NCBI GenBank assembly: GCA_008692225.1
Contig: VICG01000003.1
Span: 2,163,501-2,227,500 of the forward strand
DNA: 64,000 nt
From: Monilinia fructicola
Lineage: Eukaryota > Ascomycota > Leotiomycetes > Helotiales > Sclerotiniaceae
Direction: 5' to 3'
This document shows positions 1 to 9,030 of the stretch, one piece after another. Numbering within the stretch: the first letter of the stretch is position 1; the number at the start of each line of letters is the position of its first letter. The translations under genes and the position numbers were made by a program. Under the pieces are notes generated by a model, which did not search any database, was not told the DNA's origin, and was given only the letters and a program-made list of their open reading frames with translations.

Positions 1-496
1 ACATCTTAGTTGAAACGAGTATATTTATTGTTCCATCGGTCTCTACTGAGTGGATTTGGAATTTTGGCTTGGGGTACTTTAGTCTGTTGAGTATTCACTT
101 TACTTTCAAATCTGTCTTTCATATATTGGCTAGAAACTTTGATTCTCATGACTGTCCATTGCCACCTTCAGGGTTTGATTCTAATATTTTACTCTTACAT
201 TTATGTACCTTTATGATTCGAAATTCCACAAAGAGTCACCAGAGGATTGTTTGAGAATTATCCAAACCCCCAGATATCCATATCCAGGAAGCCCCATCTA
301 TTGACACTCCTTCCTAGCATCGATTACAACAGATCGAAAACAACCCAAGTACTGAAGCTTCAATTATCGTAATTAAATGCCCATATCGGCAAGAATAAAC
401 CGTGCCATAAAGCTCTTCGTTTATTCCTAGACGATAAGAATTCTACGACCCCACAGGCAAGCACTCATCGTCTACGAAAAAGTAAATGTACTTGAG
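1..496. other. Intergenic, no gene recognised
   Basis: AT-rich left edge of the window. It contains a 61-codon open frame (69-254) with no recognisable composition or motif, which I take to be chance. It probably includes the 5' leader of the ORF that starts at 497; no promoter element can be singled out. Confidence 0.5.
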
Positions 497-1222
497 ATGC
501 ATCTCTCCAATCCTCCCCCAGAAGCTCTACACCAACTCGAACGCCATAAAGCTGCACTCTTTTACCATCAACAAAGACTCATTTCGTCACCAACACCACA
601 AGTCCAGCAGACTTCAAATCAATCACTAGAAGAACGTCAAAGACCTCAGAAGCACATCTCACCAGACCTCCCATTATCAATGGGCAACATGTTTCAAGAT
701 GGAATAACACAACTGCCTGTGATGTACCTTCCTAAACATCACCACCTCCGGATTCAAAGATTGAGAGCACTAAGGCTTCAAGGTCTCCAATCTCCAACCT
801 CTCAGAAGCAGGAGGCTAACGAGAATGGAAGAGCTGGCGGGAATATGCAAAGGGAAGAGAACCAGACTCCTAAAATTGGGATCAAATGCAGCAAAACATT
901 GATTGCAATTTCAAACAGCCGCAAGTTTCTACGAAAAAAACTCCACGACTTCCGCGCTCACAAGTCCCCTGCCAAAATTTCCAGGGAAACAGCTGAGAGG
1001 AGGCAGCGCGAGCTAATTGTGAAGAATACACGAGCCAAACCAGTGGAAATGCAGCTGCATCACCCCATTGACCCCAGCAAGCATGTAATTGAAGAAGGTG
1101 ACGTCGAGGTTAAAGAGCCGATTGAGATGGCAGTCGAATTAGACGCCATACCTTTGCCCACCAGTGACATTTCCCCCGGCTGGCCTTTGCGGCCATCCAT
1201 AGAGTCGGTAGCTTGGATCTAA
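497..1222 (+). CDS. Hypothetical protein, 241 aa, disordered and basic
   Basis: A single open frame with an ATG start and TAA stop. I do not recognise the product. The first 100 residues are rich in Gln, Pro, His and Ser. The middle (about residues 125-185) is strongly basic with RKFLRKKLHDFRAHK and an ETAERRQRELIVK segment that could form a short helix. The tail is acidic then proline-rich. No signal peptide, transmembrane segment or catalytic motif is visible. The coding case rests on length, an ATG with an AT-rich leader, and the lack of a longer competing frame. A nuclear or regulatory role would be a guess from composition only. Confidence 0.55.
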   Translation: MHLSNPPPEALHQLERHKAALFYHQQRLISSPTPQVQQTSNQSLEERQRPQKHISPDLPLSMGNMFQDGITQLPVMYLPKHHHLRIQRLRALRLQGLQSPTSQKQEANENGRAGGNMQREENQTPKIGIKCSKTLIAISNSRKFLRKKLHDFRAHKSPAKISRETAERRQRELIVKNTRAKPVEMQLHHPIDPSKHVIEEGDVEVKEPIEMAVELDAIPLPTSDISPGWPLRPSIESVAWI

Positions 1223-1801
1223 TTTGTTAGTTTGGTATAGAGCATTGTGTTATTTATCTTGTGAATGATATTCAAGTGGGGAAAGGGGCAGAAAAGAGTA
1301 TTGTGGTTTTGGGTCCGAATAAAAGGGGATAAGCGAGTCTGTTATGCCGCTGGCGTCTCACTCAAATGGTGGAGCTATTGAGTAACAGAATCCAATTAAG
1401 TGAAAGGGAGTGACTTACGTCAGTTGTTTGTAGAAGTTGGAGATACAACGATGTAAGTTGCATACTGTCTGCTTTTGGTGATATTTAGGAGACCATATTT
1501 GTTAGCAATTTCATAATTCATTAAAAATATTTTCTCATCCGAAATCCATGAGTAATGACTTTGACTACTCAATTATTAAGACATACGTTTTTGACTGAAC
1601 TCAAAAGCTTCTTTCAGTCACGGTTCGGGTAATATCAATGCAATTATGAATCGATTAATTCTTTAGATAATTGACAAAATAAATGATTCATAAGGCTCAC
1701 AGCCATGATTTCTCTCTATATGTCCCATCACTAAAGGCTTTGTGCGACAATTCTTTCAAATCACGCTTCATCGATACACGCTTTAAACATCATTACTCGA
1801 C
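1223..1801. other. Intergenic, AT-rich
   Basis: About 580 bp between two ORFs in the same orientation. It presumably holds the 3' end of the first gene and the promoter of the second. I see no repeat, RNA gene or convincing ORF. Confidence 0.5.
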
Positions 1802-2992
1802 ATGCCCGAATACAAATTCACACCCAAGAAGCCATTTTCCAACGGAACCATACGTCGAACAGCTGAATGGAATAAAGAAAACCCTCCCTCTTATAACTCT
1901 TACCTGACGGAAGCGAAAGAATGGGAAGACCTCCACCTGGATAACCACCAAAATAATAACGAAGATATCTGTAGCAAGGTAGTACGAGCATCCACTGGAT
2001 CGGCACGTGTATCTGCCGCGACTATTACAGCACCTAGACATGCATACATCCCCCATGAGAGAGAGACTATTTCCGGATCGAAAGCCCAAGACACCGGTGC
2101 CACGGAATCGGTAGGTCCTGAATGGTCCTGCGAATCAAATCCAGATAGTCCTTGCCGCACCGAGCCAACGCGTTTGGAAGACCCGCGCGACAATACCGAG
2201 AATTCAGGCGTCGTTTCCAGTTCCAAAACAACACATAACTCAAGTTCATGGCTCAATCGACTTTCTACTCAATGCACACATGCATTCGGAGCGACCATTA
2301 CCGCACCCCGCCAAGTTCATTTTCCCGGCGATCGCAAGTTGGAGCAAACACCTAAGGAACACTTGTCTGGGATAGACGCTCATGTTGACCCCTTGGGCGA
2401 CCTTGACCGTGAATCCCGCCCCACTGGAAGAAAAGGGTGTAACGGTTTCGATAAAACAAGAAAGCTTCTCGCGAAGATCCTCATGGAGCGTACTTCTGGC
2501 ATGGACGGGAGTGCCTCTCGTCCGCACGCCAAGTCCCCCAAGAACGTTGCCCCGAGCAATCAAATACTGTATGAAACGGCAGCAGATGGCTTTATCAGAT
2601 GGGCATTGGAGTTTTACCTGAAAAATAGGGATCGCTACGGTCCCGGCACCACCGTACACGACTTTATGATTGTGAAGCTTATGGATGAGGAGTATGGGCT
2701 TCCGGGAGATGGGGAGACAAAAGAATATCTGTATGGAGAGTGGGAGTATCTATGGGTGGATGACGGCGACGGTGTTTGTGAAAATGAGACACACGTGCCC
2801 GCGAAAATCACTCAACTTCCCCATCCACCGTCCATTAAAAATCGATTGTGTGTTTTGGGGAATCTTGGACCGACTGCCGAGGACTGGAAATGGTGGTTCG
2901 GGGAATGGAAGAAAGTGCCGGGCGCAATTTGGGAGTGGAAACCAAGGGAGGAGATATGGCCGTGGCAGCGAAGTTACTGGACCGAAGCTTAG
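1802..2992 (+). CDS. Hypothetical protein, 396 aa, Trp-rich C-terminus
   Basis: One uninterrupted ATG-to-stop frame; family not recognised. The N-terminal two thirds are polar and low in hydrophobics (disordered). They carry a short internal repeat, ATITAPRHAYIP (about residues 73-84) and ATITAPRQVHFP (about 165-176). The C-terminal part (about 255-396) looks folded. It has a hydrophobic helix-like stretch (FIRWALEFYLKNRDRYG), then a Trp/Tyr-rich, acidic region with DWKWWFGEWKK and a terminal WPWQRSYWTEA. No signal peptide or membrane segment is visible. I cannot assign a function; a lineage-restricted protein is plausible. Confidence 0.65.
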   Translation: MPEYKFTPKKPFSNGTIRRTAEWNKENPPSYNSYLTEAKEWEDLHLDNHQNNNEDICSKVVRASTGSARVSAATITAPRHAYIPHERETISGSKAQDTGATESVGPEWSCESNPDSPCRTEPTRLEDPRDNTENSGVVSSSKTTHNSSSWLNRLSTQCTHAFGATITAPRQVHFPGDRKLEQTPKEHLSGIDAHVDPLGDLDRESRPTGRKGCNGFDKTRKLLAKILMERTSGMDGSASRPHAKSPKNVAPSNQILYETAADGFIRWALEFYLKNRDRYGPGTTVHDFMIVKLMDEEYGLPGDGETKEYLYGEWEYLWVDDGDGVCENETHVPAKITQLPHPPSIKNRLCVLGNLGPTAEDWKWWFGEWKKVPGAIWEWKPREEIWPWQRSYWTEA

Positions 2993-3518
2993 ACGATGAA
3001 GAAAACGCAGATTTAGGAAATATATGCTGTGGATATGTATCTAGTTACTTTTCTTTGTAGTTTTGGACGATTTTGTATAATTGGTTGATGTAGGCAGGAA
3101 GGGAGAGAAGGAACACACTTTCTTTTGCCATGTCACCATTTCCGCGGCCATTAGACTTCATTATCCTTGTATGATAGAGAGCCTATGTTTGAGAGTTAAA
3201 TTCAATGTCATCACATGTTATGGAAAGATCTTGAAACTGAACGTGAAGCGGTGCAAAGAATTCTACGATATGAAACTACCTAGTATAATGCATTGCCCAA
3301 GTTGAGCCTATTAGACCGCCTGCCTCCATCAACCCCCAGTAACCTCAAATATTGCCCGATGATCATTTTTTAACATATTAGTATTCGACTGCCCATCTTC
3401 CGAATAGAATCTTAACACCCGACCATAACCCAGGAAATCCAGCCCCTACCCTCCATTCCAAATTCTAGAAAGTCTGAACATCATCGCTCTTATTCATAAT
3501 AGGGTCGATCTCGCCGTG
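2993..3518. other. Intergenic between convergent ORFs
   Basis: About 525 bp separating the 3' ends of a plus-strand and a minus-strand ORF. No RNA gene or repeat is recognised; it is expected to hold both terminators. Confidence 0.5.
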
Positions 3519-4238
3519 CTATCTCCTCTTGGCGAATGGCTCTTGGAACGAGCGCTCTTCTCTGGTTTTGCCTCCTCCGCGCTCCTTCGTTTTCGGGTAT
3601 GAACAGCCCTTGACTGTTCGTCGGCGTCTCACATCACGAGTGGAAACAGAGACTGATGATGATTGTGCGTGCCTCGATCGTGAAGTCGGTGCCTCCCTTC
3701 TTTTAGTAGGTTCCACTGAAGGCACAGATAGGGCAGAGGCTACTTGAGAAACCCATTTTTCAATAGCTTCCCTGTCCACTTCCGGCTGAGTAGCTCGTCG
3801 GTGGAAATCAGGTCGGGTAGAAGCCGGTAGGGAAACTTGGGAGCAAAAGTCGGAGAAGGTAGGCTCGGCGTCAAAGTTAGTTTCGCCTTTATACCGTCTT
3901 TGGCAGAATTGGGAGCTATTTATGGATAAGGCGCTGACCGCAGACTCTACAGACTGTGTAGGATTTGTGGCATATGGCGCACCAACAACAAAGGTAGGCG
4001 CTTGCAGAGAGTGGGTGTTTCGAGGTCTGATAGCCACTCGAGCTTGATCATGTAGAGGTTTTGATGGGTGTGCATATCGCGCAAGGTGAGAAGAGGTTGT
4101 TTCTCGGCGAACTTGTGTAGCCGAATTATCAGTATCAAATGTAGAGCGTTCAAAGTTATTTGGCAGGTTTCTCTGGGGACCTCGCCGGGTTGTAGAACGA
4201 TAGGAGGGATCCCGAGCTTTCTCGCCAGAGTTGCTCAT
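3519..4238 (-). CDS. Hypothetical protein, 239 aa, disordered, Arg/Ser-rich
   Basis: ATG at 4238 to a stop near 3519 in one exon. The protein is polar throughout and rich in Ser, Thr, Arg and Pro. A short amphipathic segment sits near EAIEKWVSQVASALSV (about residues 160-175). The C-terminus is strongly basic (RRRRTVKG, then KTKERGGGKTREE). No domain is recognised. The upstream region resembles that of the ORF at 5476-5994 (see findings), which suggests shared regulation or an old tandem duplication although the proteins are not clearly alike. Confidence 0.55.
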   Translation of the reverse strand: MSNSGEKARDPSYRSTTRRGPQRNLPNNFERSTFDTDNSATQVRRETTSSHLARYAHPSKPLHDQARVAIRPRNTHSLQAPTFVVGAPYATNPTQSVESAVSALSINSSQFCQRRYKGETNFDAEPTFSDFCSQVSLPASTRPDFHRRATQPEVDREAIEKWVSQVASALSVPSVEPTKRREAPTSRSRHAQSSSVSVSTRDVRRRRTVKGCSYPKTKERGGGKTREERSFQEPFAKRR

Positions 4239-5475
4239 GTTTATATTGAGTTACTGACAAGTAGATATTTGTTGAAAATATGAAGAATGTTAACAGGTTT
4301 TGATAATCTAAGTACGTGAAGTGTTTGTGTTTCTGTTTCCAAGTTTCCCACCTTCTGAAAAACATCGAAGCTTAAGTACCCAAAATTTGACCCAAAAATA
4401 GGACTCCTATAGTCATATATGTATAAACAAGTGTGAGTGAAGATACCCATATGCAGATGACTCGAGAATTCCGTAACTCATGTCGATTATGAATGCGAAT
4501 ATAGCTTTTCAGGTATATTATTAGCTTGGCAGGTTCATTATAATAATGCAACTCATACTTTCATGGAAAAATAGACAGACGTCTTTTGAAAAGTGTTAAA
4601 CTACCCGTGGACATTACAAAAACTTTTATCATTTCTATAAATCATGCGATTAAGAAAAATCGTATTGTCTAATTAAATGAACACAAGATATCTCAAAAAT
4701 GTGTACTATAGTTGAACACTACCATCTAATATTTGTACCTCAAACCTCTTCATTGAATTCTGCAAAATCAAATTTAAAACCCATTGTAATTGACCTGCAG
4801 TCACATCCATACTCTAAGCGACCTCCACAATAAATGGGTCAACTAGTAGACTTGAATGCTCAAATCATCTTACTACTTTTGCGTTATAGAAGTCCTTTCT
4901 CGTTGAAAGTCAGGGTAGACTTGATTATGAAGTTACAAATCACAAATCAAGAACATGCACTCAGAAATAGACTTGACACATTTGAAAGTCCCACCAAGTA
5001 ATGTAATTATTTCCACCATCTAGCAACGAAAACTACACAAAAGCTCCATTCCCTTCAATTTCTGTATATCCCCCCGACCCTTCGTCACGAAAGCCACTCC
5101 TGGCTTTTCAGTCAACAAAAAGAGGAAGAAAAGCAAAAGCACTCTCAATCCAAAGAAAAAAAAAAGTCACGCATTTATATCCACCAAGGACAACAGACTC
5201 AATAATTCTCCATTCACCCTTCTGCATACCCGATAACCACTCTGAACTTGCTCCCTTCACTCAAGAATTGTTCTAGATCATAAAATCCAGGACACTCACC
5301 ATGGAAGCCTCGTTCCAAGTAGCATGAATTTTGAACTCGCGTAAATTCAACAGTGAGAATTTATTGTCGCAGGGTTCTATTCATAATGGGATAGCTCATG
5401 CTTAATTGATTCATCATTCCCACAATATAATATGCGTTGGGATTTCAAGACTTATTGATGAGGGTAAGAGGTAGG
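4239..5475. other. Intergenic, AT-rich, putative shared-type promoter at its left
   Basis: About 1.2 kb of AT-rich DNA. The left 250 bp should be the promoter of the minus-strand ORF ending at 4238 and contains the block TCGAAGCTTAAGTACCCAAA (about 4364-4383). The remainder shows no ORF or RNA gene that I can support. Confidence 0.45.
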
Positions 5476-5994
5476 TCATTTCTTGTGAGCGGCGGAGCCG
5501 GAAGACCCATTTGGATCGTGGCGTGGGTGTCCACCAGCATCAAGAGACTGGCTGGCCCCGGAAACCTTGGCAGTCGAACTAGTGCTCGGTTGTTGGTGAG
5601 GTGATTTGTGCGAAGAAGTTTCTGTTGCCTTACCCTTGTAATGAGGGTCTTGATGAGGGGTGTCGGATCCCGCATAACTCGAAGTGCGCGAGTACTCAGA
5701 GTCACTGTAAGTATACGTAGTATTGTTGTTCCCTTGGGCAGGCGCATTCTGATCATTTACAGGCTCGACACGGTTTGCAGGTGGAATAATACTACTTGTC
5801 GGTTGATGACTTTCATCAATCCGTGGGGTAGATTGTTGTTCATATGAAGTGCTCTCGGCGCACATGAAATTTGAAGAATTGACTCTTTTAGGTAGTGATA
5901 TAAGGCTCCTATCAACTTTCTTCTTGTTCAAGTCCGAAGCCTCCGCAGACTCCGATGTTTTGCGCGTCTTCTTGTTCTTTCTGAAAATATCCAT
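5476..5994 (-). CDS. Hypothetical protein, 172 aa, low complexity
   Basis: ATG at 5994, single exon. The N-terminus is very basic (MDIFRKNKKTRK). The rest is Ser/Thr/Pro/Gln/His-rich with a Tyr/Ser stretch (TYTYSDSEYSRTSSYAGSD) and ends in AAHKK. This is typical of an intrinsically disordered fungal protein; no domain, signal peptide or membrane segment is seen. Family not recognised. It shares promoter-like blocks with the ORF at 3519-4238. Confidence 0.5.
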   Translation of the reverse strand: MDIFRKNKKTRKTSESAEASDLNKKKVDRSLISLPKRVNSSNFMCAESTSYEQQSTPRIDESHQPTSSIIPPANRVEPVNDQNAPAQGNNNTTYTYSDSEYSRTSSYAGSDTPHQDPHYKGKATETSSHKSPHQQPSTSSTAKVSGASQSLDAGGHPRHDPNGSSGSAAHKK

Positions 5995-7428
5995 GATAAG
6001 CGACTGTGTAGCTCAAGTTGTTCGAAGATAGCTTATGAAACAGAGGTCTCGAGCTTGGGGATAGATTTATGTTTTCTATGTAATGTATGTAAATGTTAAC
6101 TGCGTCTGCATTTTCTTCCTCAATGGGGGGAACCTCGATGCTTAAATACCCAAATCTCGAGTTTCAAATTGGTGATTCATGAAGACTACAAAGTATGAAT
6201 AACCAAATACAACACACTGTACACATACGGAATTCGAGGACTCATGACCATGCCGATGAATATGGAGATAAATCGGGACGTTCGAATGCGGAAAGCTTGG
6301 AGTGAATCAGTATGAAAGGCTTCAATACTCCAATTTTGAGTCATTTTGACTCAAGGAACAGAAGATTTAGGGACAAATAGAGATGACGAGGACATGACTT
6401 TTGAAGTTTGTATAAAGAAGCAGATTCTTCAAAGGATATAAACACTTACTACACCAACAAGATGCGAACAGAAACTTGTGGAAGTGGTAGATGTGCCATT
6501 GAAGACTTCTTCAGTACGCATTCTTGAGCTCTGTGCTAAGGCTGATTGATTTCAGGAACGCTCAATATGGGGCATGACTAAATTATACCTCACGGTTCCA
6601 CTCATGTTACAGTGTGGTTTCAAAATGCATGGTTTTATCTGCGAGACTATCGGCAGGGTGTATCAATGATGCTTTCAATAATTGTCAGCTGGAAGTAGGC
6701 GTCATGGGGGGAAGACAACGTCGATCCAATTCTCCTGGAAACAGAGCTCCTATTCGACTAAATTATCATAGGGTAGGCAAGAACATTGCGCCCAGTTGAA
6801 TTTTAAGGTGTCAAATTATATAAATAGCCCTCTGGGATTCGGGTAATGGGAGCTTATATGGTATCTTTGATGCCGTCTCCAGGCTCATGAGCCGGTTTAG
6901 TCACTTGCTTGATGGCCATGCCGATCCGGAAAGGATTTCTCACTGCGCTCTCGCTAAGGAAGAGCATCCCTTCTTTCCATACGCCTAAAAGTTTCCTCTG
7001 TTCGCCGCCAACAACTCACGCACTTGTCAAAGTGTTGCGCTATACCAAATAAGACCGCAGGAGCTCCACAAGGGAGGCCTCCTGGTTTGCAGAGGGTATC
7101 GACGCAGACAAGGTATGCGATGCCTTTCTTCATTGGATCTTATAAAATCCTCTCATCTCGCCACAAGTGCTTTCTTACAGCACAAGGATATCACAGTCCA
7201 TAGAAACAGCTGAACCTTCATAGCGTGGTAGCTCGCCTCAAGTGAGCAGCCATTGCATTTTTGGTGCACACGCGGTTTAGCGGGATAGACGGCAGTGGGG
7301 TAGTCGCTTTATGAAAAGCGTTGAATGGGTAGCACCACAAAGCGTCATGACCGTTGGCACTGTGGTTCATCGCCCATGACGAAGGTGAGGACTGGATTGT
7401 GAAGTATATTTCGTTGGAGGAGCCTTTT
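5995..7428. other. Intergenic, no gene recognised
   Basis: The left part is the probable promoter of the 5476-5994 ORF, with TCGATGCTTAAATACCCAAA (about 6137-6156) matching a block upstream of the 3519-4238 ORF. The region 6.4-7.4 kb has only short open frames without coding character. Confidence 0.45.
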
Positions 7429-8285
7429 TCAGACCAGTTCCATTTCACCCTTCTCAACATGCTCTTTGATATCCGACCACCTCACGATCACAACTTCCCC
7501 TCTGCCAACGTCTTTCACGTCATCACCATCTCGTCCTCTTCCTAAAACGGATATACTTCCACCATCACCTGTGAGCTCTTCATAGCTTCCAGTGCCTCTG
7601 GCAAATACTGCAGTATCTTGATCGGGTCCACTGATCATAGAAATACCTCCTGCCTGATCGTTCAAGTTCTGGAGTGTGGCTGGGAAGCTTCCTAGGAAAC
7701 TCGACAAAATAATGGCCGTGCAATAATTGTTGGTGTCTTGTGGCATATGCAATTTCGGTTTCTGACAATCTTGATCGGAGATCTACATCGCTCAGGTAAT
7801 GTAGTGTATGCGCATCAATCTGTAGTATGCAAGTAAGCATATGAACTTTTGCATTGTAGCTGTTTCATGTATACCTTTGCAATTCTGGCCCTGACCAAGC
7901 CTCTGATAAGATACTTCCACCTCTCCAGCTCCGTCTGTAAACAAATGAGGCCAAAATTGGTCTTTGGGTCCATATCTCCAGTTAATTCCTCCACTTTCTC
8001 TATTTGCTTTTTGATTCGTTCAGTAACGCGTTCGATGAGATTATTGGGAGGCCATCTGTAACCTCAATAGTTGTCAGTCCGAGTATAATTATGGATTTCG
8101 TATGACGCTCGATATATCTTCAAAGGTGTTGGGAATTAGGATAAAACCAACGGTAGAATCTCTGGAGCACCGCGCTCATTAATCCAAGCTCTTGTTAACG
8201 CCTGCAAGTCCGCCTCGGGTGTGTTGAGATTTCTTGGTCGTAATGCCTCCTCGAAGGGGTCATTAAGAAATTCGTCGATATCCAT
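7429..8285 (-). CDS. sld5: GINS complex subunit SLD5, interrupted by one frameshift
   Basis: SLD5 is one of four GINS subunits. GINS joins Cdc45 and Mcm2-7 in the replicative helicase and is essential. The ATG at 8285 gives [17 protein letters not shown], a typical SLD5 start. Exons are 8152-8285, 7875-8055 and 7429-7819. Introns are 8056-8151 (96 bp, GTTGGT...ACAG, branch CTGAC) and 7820-7874 (55 bp, GTATAC...ACAG). The first joins to ...[14 protein letters not shown], the second to [13 protein letters not shown], both family hallmarks. In exon 3 the frame breaks after ...[10 protein letters not shown] at a run of four A (7706-7709); with one base fewer it continues as [15 protein letters not shown] and reaches the stop at 7429. 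The read-through length would be 234 aa, normal for the family. Splice sites are by eye. Confidence 0.88.
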
Positions 8286-8845
8286 TATTATTTTGAATTT
8301 GAACTCGACTTTTAGGAGAAGGGAAGCAGATTGTGCGCTTGTAAGTATCAGGGAATGTATCTATCTATCCATGCGAGAATGTTCATCTGATAATGGTCTC
8401 AAGCGCCCAGTCGAGGGGTTGTCGGGTTGTCGCGCTTAAGTGCGTGCATCGGCCCAATTATTTAACCGGAGTTTAACCTCATCCCTACAAGATTCGATAT
8501 AACCTTCAAGTTTCTACAGTGCTTGAACGTACATCCATGGATATTGAATGTTCCCACTTATATTCGAGATCTTCAGTATGATAATTTGCTGTTGAAGCAT
8601 GCAGAAGACTAATAAACAAACGTTGCCTTGAAAATAGAGGATTCCGTACGAGACATCCATCCATCTGAAAGTCATATCAAATTGGTCCAGGGTTACACCA
8701 AAACTATGTACAGTATGTAGCTCCGTAATTGGTTCGCTTAAATAGATCCACAGATCATGAAGAGGATACCAAAAAGACTTCCCCCAAAAAAACGCAGAGC
8801 AATAAATCAAATTGCCATATACAACTATAGTGATAGAAAAAATGC
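8286..8845. other. Intergenic between SLD5 promoter and U6 3' end
   Basis: About 560 bp. It contains the upstream region of SLD5 on its left. No other gene is recognised; a 98-codon minus-strand frame (8514-8810) has no coding character. Confidence 0.5.
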
Positions 8846-9007
8846 AAAAAAATTGGTAGCTTCTCTTTGATTGAGCGTGTCATCCTTAGTGCAGGGGCCA
8901 TGCTAATCTTCTCTGTATCGTTTCAAATTGACCACTAAGAAATTGTTAGTTTGGATGTTGATTGCGAAAGGATCGGAAATCACTTACAATGCCCGAAGGC
9001 GAAGGAC
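8846..9007 (-). ncRNA. U6 spliceosomal snRNA with an mRNA-type intron
   Basis: The reverse complement shows the invariant U6 core: GGTCAATTTGAAACGATACA, then the ACAGAGAAGATTAGCATGG catalytic region, CCCCTGCACTAAGGATGACA, and CGCTCAATCAAAGAGAAGC. It ends in seven T (8846-8852), a Pol III terminator. The 5' stem-loop (GCCTTCGGGC, 8991-9000) is separated from the core by 53 bp (8935-8987). That insert has GTAAGT at its start, CTAAC before its end and TTAG at its end. Removing it gives GGGCATTTGGTCAATTTG, the normal U6 sequence. The exact 5' end is uncertain (9000 to about 9007). The RNA is the catalytic core partner of U2/U5 in the spliceosome. Confidence 0.95.
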
Positions 9008-9018
9008 TTTGTGCTAAC

Positions 9019-9030
9019 TTTAAATATATT
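9019..9030 (-). promoter_or_regulatory. TATA element of the U6 gene
   Basis: On the minus strand AATATATTTAAA lies about 20-30 bp upstream of the likely U6 start, the position expected for a fungal Pol III U6 promoter. A weak B-box-like string (TTTCCGATCC, 8970-8979) lies inside the U6 intron; its role is a guess. Confidence 0.55.
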
